A stretch of 64,000 nucleotides of DNA. It comes from Micromonospora echinaurantiaca (GTDB taxonomy: Bacteria; Actinomycetota; Actinomycetes; Mycobacteriales; Micromonosporaceae). This document shows, piece after piece, positions 58,430-64,000 of the stretch (position 1 is the first letter of the stretch; every line of letters starts with the position of its first letter). Made by a program: the position numbers and the translations under genes. The notes under the pieces are model-generated. The model was not told where the DNA came from and did no database searches. It worked only from the letters and a program-made list of their open reading frames with translations. The stretch lies in the NCBI RefSeq assembly GCF_900090235.1, contig NZ_LT607750.1, forward strand, positions 1,314,501 through 1,378,500, given 5' to 3'.

Positions 58430-58485
58430 GATCAAGGGGTTTTGTGTCATCGCCGGGCCCGGATTCTGACGCAAACCCCTGGATC
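58430..58485. repeat. Imperfect inverted repeat around AGGGGTTT
   Basis: GATCAAGGGGTTTTGTGTCA (58430-58449) pairs with TGACGCAAACCCCTGGATC (58467-58485) with a few mismatches. It is less GC-rich than its surroundings. Likely another dispersed hairpin element. Confidence 0.65.
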
Positions 58486-59272
58486 GCCCCGGCGGACGGG
58501 CGGGCGGTGCGGTCGGGTTGCCCGGTGTCGTCTGGGGTGCGGTCGGGGGTGTCTCCATGGCGTCGGGGCCGGCGAGGGCCGGTAGTCCGGGGACGGGCCG
58601 TTGTCCGGGAACGGGCCGGTAGGTCCGGAGACGAGCCGTCGTCCGATGACGAGCCGTCGTCCGGGCGACGGGCGGTTGTCCGGGGATGAGCCGCCGTCCG
58701 GGGGCGCCCCGTTGGCCGGCGACGGGCCGTTGTCCGGTGGTGGCCGGGTGTCCGGTGGCGTCTTGGTTGTCCGGTGACACCGGGGATGTCTGGATCGGGT
58801 TGTCCGGTGGTGTGGGTGGGTGCGGGGTTTCGGGGTTGGTGTGGGGTGGTCGGGGCCACGCTGGGGGTGGAATCGGTGGCGGGTCGGGGTCGTTGAACAT
58901 GGCATACCCGCGCCACACCCCCCGGGTGCTGGCACGCGGGTGCAGCCCAGCCGGATCGCAGGGCGGAATGCCTACCGGCCGCGGGTCGTTGACCAATCCC
59001 CGGACGGGCCGAGCAGGCCCCCGGCCGACGCCCCCGGAATGGCGGGCCGGCCCGGGTCGTTGAACAACCCCGGACGGCCGAAGCAGGCCGCCGATACACC
59101 CGGCCTCGGAGCCCCCGGAAATGGCGGGCCTGCCCGGATGGGTTACACCCCCGGTCGCCCGGCGTCGCCCGGAGCGATCCACTGTTTCGCACGACCCTTT
59201 CCTCACCGCGCGGCCCACCCATCCCCCTTGGGTGTGCCGTGTTTCCCCCGGATCGAAAGGCTTGTGATCACC

Positions 59273-59917
59273 ATGCGTACCGACATCCTGCGTAAGACCG
59301 CCCTGACCGCCGCCGGCCTCGCGTTCACCGGCGGCGCCATCGCCGCCCCCAGCACCGCCGTCTTCGCGGCCGAGAAGCCGACCACCTCGGTGACCACCGA
59401 CCGCAAGAACGGTGAGCGGGAACTGGGCGTGCGCTACGAGGCCCAGCCGAACTTCTACTACTGCGGCCCCGCCGCCGCCCGCAACGCCCTGTCCGTGCAG
59501 GGCAAGAACATCAACATGGACGCCATGGCCGAGGAAATGGGCACCACCGAGGCCGGCACCAACTCCATCAACGACATCACCCCCGTCCTGAACAAGGAAA
59601 CCGGTAAGGACGTCTACCGCAGCGTCGAGATCCGCGACCGCGCCGCCGACGACAAGCAGACCGACAAGCTGCGCGCCGACGTGGTCAAGGCCGTCGACGA
59701 AGGCCGCGCCGTGGTCGCCAACATCGCCGGCACCGCCACCGACACCGACGGCAACACCCACTCCTTCGAAGGCGGGCACTACATCAGCGTCGTCGGCTAC
59801 CGCGACGGCGGTAACACGGTCACCATCGCCGACTCCGCCAACCCGAACACCGCCAGCTACCGGATGAGCATCGACAACCTCGCCGACTGGATCGCCACCC
59901 GCGGCTACGCCGCCTGA
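59273..59917 (+). CDS. Secreted C39-like cysteine peptidase
   Basis: A 214-residue protein with a Sec signal peptide (basic start MRTDILRK, hydrophobic 9-30, likely cleavage near AVFAAE). The mature part is a papain-like C39 domain: Q58 and C64 in EAQPNFYYCGPAAARNAL, H169 in FEGGHYISVVGY, D187 in IADSANP. No ABC transporter is attached, so it is a free secreted peptidase rather than a leader-processing exporter. ATG 59273 is preferred; GTG 59264 is too close to AAAGG. A strong hairpin follows. The substrate is unknown. Confidence 0.88.
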   Translation: MRTDILRKTALTAAGLAFTGGAIAAPSTAVFAAEKPTTSVTTDRKNGERELGVRYEAQPNFYYCGPAAARNALSVQGKNINMDAMAEEMGTTEAGTNSINDITPVLNKETGKDVYRSVEIRDRAADDKQTDKLRADVVKAVDEGRAVVANIAGTATDTDGNTHSFEGGHYISVVGYRDGGNTVTIADSANPNTASYRMSIDNLADWIATRGYAA

Positions 59918-59937
59918 CACGCGAACAAGCAACACCA

Positions 59938-59974
59938 CGAAGGGCCGACCCCCAACCCGGGGGCCGGCCCTTCG
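59938..59974 (+). terminator. Hairpin after the C39 peptidase gene
   Basis: Sixteen-base arms (CGAAGGGCCGACCCCC and complement, one mismatch) around an AACCC loop, 20 bases after the stop. Confidence 0.82.
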
Positions 59975-60060
59975 CCGTGTCCGCGTTTCCCGGTATCGGG
60001 AGCGGGAACCCGCCGCCCGGGGGAGGAGCCGACCGACCGTACGCCGAGGGGAGTGGTCCG

Positions 60061-61734
60061 GTGGGGTACCGCAGCGTGGGTACGGTGGCCGCGGTGCGCC
60101 GTACGCCCGTGGCCGGCGCGCCGTTGTACTGCGACGCCCGCGAGTACGGCCTGCGGGGCGACGGCGTGACCAACGACCAGCCGGCGCTGGCCGCGCTGGT
60201 GGACCGCCTCGGCGCGGGCTATGCGGCCGACGGGCGGGCCCGGGTCATCTACTGCCCACCGGGCACCTACTCGATCCGCGACGCCGGCACGGTCTGGCGC
60301 AGCGGGGTGTCGCTGATCGGCGCCGGGCCCGGGGCGACCCGCTTCCTGCTGAGCAACGAGGGGAACCGGGCCGACCCGATGCCGCTGGCGTTCTGGACCA
60401 CCGTGCAGCACGGCGCAAACCGGGACCGGCACATCGCCGACTGCACCTTCGCCGACTTCGAGATCGACGGCTCGGGGGTGGCCCTGGCGCAGTACGACTA
60501 CCTCGCCAAGGGGCTCGGCCTGCAGTACGTGGTGCGGGGCATCTTCCGCAACCTCTACATCCACCACACCGGAGCCACCGGGCTCGGCTGCGACTTCCTC
60601 CAGGACAGCCTGATCGACGGGGTGGTGGTGGTCGGCTGCGGCCGGCTGGACAACGGTGAGGAGATGGGTGGCGCCGGCATCGGGGTGGGCATCGGCGGCT
60701 GGGGCGCGGTGGAGCGGCTCACCATCGCCAACTCCACCGCCCTCGGCAACGGCACCAACGGCATCTTCCTGGAACTCCAGAAGGACTACTGGACGCCCCC
60801 GCGCGGCTACCGCATCATCGGCTGCCACAGCGAGGCCAACCGGTTCGGCATCTCCGACTGGGGCGCGGACGGCCTGATCGTGACGGCCTGCACCATGACC
60901 GGCAACCTGGAGGCCGGCTTCGACGTGTCGGCCAACGGCACGGCCGGGATCGCCGGTCGCGGCGGCCTGCTCACCGACTGCGTCATCGACGGCAACATCG
61001 GCGACGGGGTAAGCATGGGCAACACCCCCGGCCCGTACACGGTCCGGGGCAACCGGATCAGCCGCAACGGCGGCCACGGCTACCGCGAACACGTGCTCGG
61101 TGACGGCTACCGCGGCCCGGCCTCGGACGTCGTGATCGACAGCAACGAGATCTGGGAGAACGGCTGCGACGGGATCCGGATCGACCGGCCGATGACCGAC
61201 CCGACGATCGTCGGCAACCGGATCCGCAACAACGGCCGGCGGTGTGCCCCGGCGGCCTCCGGCGGTGGCGAGTCGGTGTGGTACGGCACCCGGTCCATGA
61301 TCGACCGCAGCGCCGACTGGACCCAGGACGGGCACCGGGGCAAGGTGCTGCGGGTCGGATCGCGGGCGGCGGTGGTGGCCGGCAACACCGACACCGAACT
61401 GGCCCTCGCCGAGATCCGTCCGGACACCGTGACCGCCTGGAACGAGGACACCCCGGGGCCCGGCACCGGGTACGTTCTGCCCGACGCCCCACCGGTGCGG
61501 GCCGGAATCACCGTCAACGCCGCTGTGGACTCGGCGATCGTCCGCGGCAACCGGATCTGGGACCGGCGGGACCAGCAGACGCAGACCTACGGGGTGTGGG
61601 TCACCGAGCGCGGCCGGTGCGTGGCCTGTCGGGTCGACGACAACGACTTCGCGGGCAACGCCTCGGGTCCGGTGCGGCTGGACACGCCCCTGGACGGCGG
61701 CAGCTGGTACCGCAACCACGACGACGGTCACTGA
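60061..61734 (+). CDS. Right-handed beta-helix protein (pectate lyase superfamily-like)
   Basis: A 557-residue protein of parallel beta-helix repeats. The start YCDAREYGLRGDGVTNDQPAL is typical of the pectate-lyase-3/GH28-type N-cap. Repeats such as VTACTMTGNLEAGFDVSANG and VIDSNEIWENGCDGIRID form the helix. No signal peptide is seen, so if it is secreted the route is unclear. GTG 60061 has GAGGGGAG seven bases upstream; the longer frame from 59977 would begin near the terminator. A polysaccharide-directed activity is possible, but no catalytic set was assigned. Confidence 0.78.
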   Translation: MGYRSVGTVAAVRRTPVAGAPLYCDAREYGLRGDGVTNDQPALAALVDRLGAGYAADGRARVIYCPPGTYSIRDAGTVWRSGVSLIGAGPGATRFLLSNEGNRADPMPLAFWTTVQHGANRDRHIADCTFADFEIDGSGVALAQYDYLAKGLGLQYVVRGIFRNLYIHHTGATGLGCDFLQDSLIDGVVVVGCGRLDNGEEMGGAGIGVGIGGWGAVERLTIANSTALGNGTNGIFLELQKDYWTPPRGYRIIGCHSEANRFGISDWGADGLIVTACTMTGNLEAGFDVSANGTAGIAGRGGLLTDCVIDGNIGDGVSMGNTPGPYTVRGNRISRNGGHGYREHVLGDGYRGPASDVVIDSNEIWENGCDGIRIDRPMTDPTIVGNRIRNNGRRCAPAASGGGESVWYGTRSMIDRSADWTQDGHRGKVLRVGSRAAVVAGNTDTELALAEIRPDTVTAWNEDTPGPGTGYVLPDAPPVRAGITVNAAVDSAIVRGNRIWDRRDQQTQTYGVWVTERGRCVACRVDDNDFAGNASGPVRLDTPLDGGSWYRNHDDGH

Positions 61735-61755
61735 CCGCGCCGCGGCGGGCGCCGC

Positions 61756-61944
61756 TCAGGCCGCGTCGTCGGCCGGCTTCGCCGCGCTGGCCTGCGCGTG
61801 CCGGTCCCGCAACCGGGCCCGGATCTCCTCCGGGGTGTACGCGCGCCGCCGCCGCTCCGCCCGGGCGATCACCACGCCGGAGGCCGCGACACCGGCGAGA
61901 CCCGCGAGCCCGAGCACCTTCCACCACCGCAACCGTCGCCGCAT
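61756..61944 (-). CDS. Small single-span membrane protein
   Basis: A 62-residue protein with a basic start MRRRLRWWK, one hydrophobic helix (VLGLAGLAGVAASGVVIA), and a charged C-terminal half (RRRRAYTPEEIRARLRDRHAQ). The codon pattern fits a real gene. ATG 61944 is six bases after TACCCT (complement of 61951-61956), so it is probably leaderless. It diverges from the YiiX-like gene. No family was recognised; similar small proteins are frequent in actinobacteria. Confidence 0.72.
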   Translation of the reverse strand: MRRRLRWWKVLGLAGLAGVAASGVVIARAERRRRAYTPEEIRARLRDRHAQASAAKPADDAA

Positions 61945-61949
61945 CGGCC

Positions 61950-62029
61950 TAGGGTAGACGGCCATGAGGGTGCGAATCAGCGGTCCGGCCCACGGTGGCG
62001 TGTCGGGCGACGGTGGGGCGCCGGCATGA
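61950..62029 (+). promoter_or_regulatory. Divergent -10 boxes and 21-codon leader ORF
   Basis: TAGGGT (61950-61955) on the plus strand nearly coincides with TACCCT on the minus strand. From ATG 61964 a 21-codon ORF (MRVRISGPAHGG...) ends by an ATGA overlap at 62026-62029 with the YiiX-like gene. It may couple translation of that gene. Confidence 0.4.
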
Positions 62030-62688
62030 GTATCAGCCTGGACGAGGCGGTCGAGCTGACCCGTACCGGCGACCTGTGGGTGTTCCGCGGCCGCAGCGTG
62101 CCGGACCGGGCCATCCAGTTCACCACCAACAGCCCGGTCAACCACGTCGGCATGGCGGTGGTGCTGGACGACATGCCGCCGCTGATGTGGCACGCCGAGC
62201 TCGGCCGGTCGCTGCCGGACCTGTGGTCTGGCACCCACCAGCGCGGCGTGCAGCTGCACGACCTGCGGGACGCGGTCTGCGTCTGGGCGACCCGGTATGG
62301 CCAGCGGGCCTGGCTGCGCCAGCTCGACCCGCCCGCGGACGCCGGGATGGAGGACGCGGTGCTGCGTACCGTGGCCCGCCTGGACGGCACGCCCTTCCCG
62401 TCCACCGCCCAGCTCGCCTGGCGCTGGTTGCGCGGCCGGGTACCGGCGGTCCGGCTGCCGGCACCCGGGCGCCGAGGCAGCGCCGGCACGCCGGTGCGCG
62501 ACGGCGCGCTGGAGTCGGCGTACTGCGCGGAGGTCGTCGCGGTGACCTACGAGGCGATGGGGCTGCTCCCCGCCGGGCGGCGACCGAACTGGTACGACCC
62601 GGGCCGGTTCTGGAGCGGCGACGACCTCGGCCTGACCGGCGGCGCCCAGCTCGGGGCCGAGATCGAGGTGCGGGTACCGGCGCGTTGA
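62026..62688 (+). CDS. YiiX/YebB-like (C92) papain-fold protein
   Basis: A 220-residue protein with circularly permuted papain-like (NlpC/P60 superclan) features. The start has GDLWVFRGRSVPDRAIQFTTNSPVNHVGMAV with His40 in place of the catalytic histidine. Cys167 lies in ESAYCAEVVAVTYEAMGLL. The region between is variable. No signal peptide is seen, so action in the cytoplasm is likely. Related proteins may be amidases or lipid-directed enzymes. ATG 62026 overlaps a short leader ORF. Confidence 0.72.
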   Translation: MSISLDEAVELTRTGDLWVFRGRSVPDRAIQFTTNSPVNHVGMAVVLDDMPPLMWHAELGRSLPDLWSGTHQRGVQLHDLRDAVCVWATRYGQRAWLRQLDPPADAGMEDAVLRTVARLDGTPFPSTAQLAWRWLRGRVPAVRLPAPGRRGSAGTPVRDGALESAYCAEVVAVTYEAMGLLPAGRRPNWYDPGRFWSGDDLGLTGGAQLGAEIEVRVPAR

Positions 62689-62725
62689 GGTTTGGCCGGC
62701 CGGCTGATCGGCAATTGTCAGCGGG

Positions 62726-63115
62726 GTGAGAGCCTCCACCGACCTGGACACGCTGACCGACTTCTTCGACCGGTACGGCGTGGCGCTGACCGCCGGCGAC
62801 GTGCCCGCCATCGCCGGCTGCTACGCCCTGCCGGGGCTGGTGGTCGCCGACACGTACAGCTTCTCGTTCACCTCGCCGGCGGCGGTCGCACTGTCCTTCG
62901 TGGGCGCCGCGCCGGACTACCGGGAGCGGGAGCTGGTCGCCGCGCACGCCGCCATCGAGGACGTGCAGCCGGTCTCCGCCCTGCTGACCATGGTGGCTGT
63001 CGAGTGGGAGTTCCTGGACAGCCAGGGGCGGAAGGTGCCCGGCGAACGGTACCGCTACCTGCTGCGGACCACCGACCGGGGCCCGGTCATCTGCACGGTG
63101 GTGCGGACCGCCTGA
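62726..63115 (+). CDS. SnoaL/NTF2-like fold protein
   Basis: A 129-residue protein with the cone-like NTF2 layout: N-terminal helices (LDTLTDFFDRYGVALTAGDVPAIAGCYALPGLVV) and C-terminal strands (LLTMVAVEWEFLDSQGRKV, RYRYLLRTTDRG). Members include hydrolases, isomerases and ligand carriers, so no activity is proposed. GTG 62726 is 37 bp after the YiiX-like gene and they may be co-transcribed. Confidence 0.78.
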   Translation: MRASTDLDTLTDFFDRYGVALTAGDVPAIAGCYALPGLVVADTYSFSFTSPAAVALSFVGAAPDYRERELVAAHAAIEDVQPVSALLTMVAVEWEFLDSQGRKVPGERYRYLLRTTDRGPVICTVVRTA

Positions 63116-63197
63116 CCGCCGCCGGGTCGCCCGAGCCGGACGCGCCCGGCCGGCCGGCCCTGCCCGGACCGGACGACGGGCCGGGTGGGGGACCGGT

Positions 63198-63743
63198 TCA
63201 CGGTCGGCCGGTGGGCACCCAGAACCGCAGCTTGCCGGCGCGCTCGTCGGCGAGCACCCCGCCGTTGCGCTCGATCACCCGCCGGGAGGCGAGATTGTCC
63301 ACGTCGCAGGTGACCAGCGCCGGGTCGATGGCGAGCCGGTGGGCCACCGGCAGCGCCGCACGCAGCATGGCGGTGGCGTGCCCGCGGCGACGGGCGGTGG
63401 GCCGTACGTCGTAGCCGATGTGGCCGCCGACCTCCCGCAGCTGCGGGGTGAGCCGGTGCCGGACGGAGATCCGGCCGAGGTACTCGTCGCCGTCGACCCA
63501 CCACAGAGTGGTGTCCGGCGCCCAGCCCGCCGGCCGCGGCGTGTCCGGCAGCGCCTGGGCGCGCAGGTCGGCCACGTACCTGGCGAACGCCTCCGGGCGG
63601 TGCCAGGTCGCCGCGTACCGGCGGATCTCGGTGCCGACCATGGTGTGGTCCTGCCGGTCGCCCCGGCCCTCGGCCTGGAACTCGGCCATCGCGGCCAGGA
63701 AGCTGGCCTGTACCCGTTCGGTGGGCGGCGTCAGCGCGGGCAT
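63198..63743 (-). CDS. GNAT family N-acetyltransferase
   Basis: A 181-residue acetyltransferase. The acetyl-CoA-binding loop is DVRPTARRRGHATAMLRAAL, followed by the typical DVDNLASRRVIERNGG segment. The start MPALTPPTERVQASFLAAM and the GRISVRHRLTPQL strand suggest the RimJ/RimL-like subgroup. The substrate is unknown. It is convergent with the NTF2-like gene. Confidence 0.87.
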   Translation of the reverse strand: MPALTPPTERVQASFLAAMAEFQAEGRGDRQDHTMVGTEIRRYAATWHRPEAFARYVADLRAQALPDTPRPAGWAPDTTLWWVDGDEYLGRISVRHRLTPQLREVGGHIGYDVRPTARRRGHATAMLRAALPVAHRLAIDPALVTCDVDNLASRRVIERNGGVLADERAGKLRFWVPTGRP

Positions 63744-63888
63744 GTGCCGATCAGACCCGAACCGCCGCCGGTCGGCCAACCGTTTTCGGCGGCGTACCGG
63801 CCGGTCGGTCGGATCGCGGACGGCTCCGTTCCACCCGAGCGGGACCGCTGGCTACGCTGGCGAGTCGGCTCCGACGAGGGGGGAACGG

Positions 63889-64000
63889 ATGTCTGTGCGG
63901 CCCGCCGGCGGTCCCGGGCGGCACGCCGCATCCCGGGTGCTCGCGTCGGTGCCCTGGGTCATCGTCCTGCTCGGTGTCGGCCTGCTGACCGCGATGCTGG
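63889..64000 (+). CDS. Membrane protein, N-terminal part only
   Basis: Only 37 codons are inside the window. The start MSVRPAGGPGRHAASRVLA is followed by one hydrophobic helix (VPWVIVLLGVGLLTAML). GAGGGGGGA lies just before ATG 63889, and TACGCT (63853-63858) is a possible -10. It could be a sensor kinase or phosphatase, but the rest is missing. Confidence 0.6.
   Translation, partial: MSVRPAGGPGRHAASRVLASVPWVIVLLGVGLLTAML

Larger units (their letters stand above)
57760..59272. other. 1.5-kb non-coding, repeat-rich region
   Basis: Open frames here have poor codon pattern and no recognisable protein. It holds an inverted pair of the ACATCCCGSATGT repeat (57829-57882), two imperfect hairpins (58231-58309 and 58430-58485), degenerate 17-18 bp repeats of the type GACGGGCCGTTGTCCGG (about 58570-58770), and two long direct repeats (58982-59053 and 59056-59138, both with GGTCGTTGA and AATGGCGGGCC). 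A third partial copy begins at 58889. Confidence 0.7.

Noticed and set aside
58337..58585. 82-codon ORF in the non-coding island
   Set aside because: Arg/Pro/Gly-rich sequence, runs through an inverted repeat, no ribosome site.
59273..59917. C39 protein as a bacteriocin-processing peptidase
   Set aside because: It has its own signal peptide and no ABC transporter domain, and no double-glycine precursor was seen nearby.
57122..59938. 938-codon minus-strand frame in the repeat region
   Set aside because: Pro/Thr/Arg-rich with no domain; runs antisense to three recognised genes and through repeats.

Overview
High-GC actinobacterial chromosome, best matched to the family Micromonosporaceae (Micromonospora or Salinispora type). 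The signs are very high third-position GC, whiA and rbpA, a sufR-led suf operon, a conservon, and several genes starting six or seven bases after a TANNNT box, as in leaderless actinobacterial transcripts. No rRNA, tRNA, CRISPR array, phage or transposase was seen.

0-15.3 kb is central carbon metabolism. The 3' end of yvcK and whiA precede gap-pgk-tpiA-secG and rbpA. A minus-strand pentose-phosphate operon follows: tkt-tal-pgi-zwf-opcA-pgl. Its gaps are filled by in-frame micro-ORFs carrying a repeated peptide. ctaB is divergent from tkt, and ctaA lies at 17-18 kb. 18.2-25.0 kb is a complete Fe-S assembly operon (sufR-B-D-Rieske-C-S-U-T) closed by a 15-bp perfect hairpin.

25.4-36.3 kb is housekeeping and accessory: LysE-type exporter, FrnE-like thiol oxidoreductase with TetR regulator, acVLRF1 peptidyl-tRNA hydrolase, zinc metallopeptidase, Rv1473-type ABC-F ATPase, CadD-like transporter, small HTH protein, enoyl-CoA hydratase, ABC exporter and a uracil/mismatch glycosylase. 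36.3-37.0 kb is an SDR with a degenerate active site. 37.1-39.6 kb is a tightly overlapped three-gene unit: a membrane protein with a Gly/Cys tail, a DUF692/MNIO enzyme and a SCO6045-like partner. It looks like an uncharacterised peptide- or protein-modification system.

39.7-57.2 kb starts with an AcnR-like TetR repressor and ends with aconitase. The two share a nearly identical 20-bp operator although they lie 13 kb apart. Between them are nitrilase, HAD, RIO kinase, DUF2630 and GNAT genes, a three-gene diterpenoid operon (P450, class I and class II cyclases), a conservon (cvnABCD), an ABC-F gene remnant and virginiamycin B lyase. The order enoyl-CoA hydratase / ABC-F / small HTH / TetR / aconitase recalls Mycobacterium tuberculosis Rv1472-Rv1475c, so this looks like an ancestral neighbourhood that has taken in accessory modules.

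57.2-64 kb has an ArsC-like protein, a 1.5-kb repeat-rich non-coding stretch, a secreted C39-like peptidase, a beta-helix protein, a YiiX/C92-type papain-fold protein, small proteins, a GNAT, and the start of a membrane protein cut by the window end.
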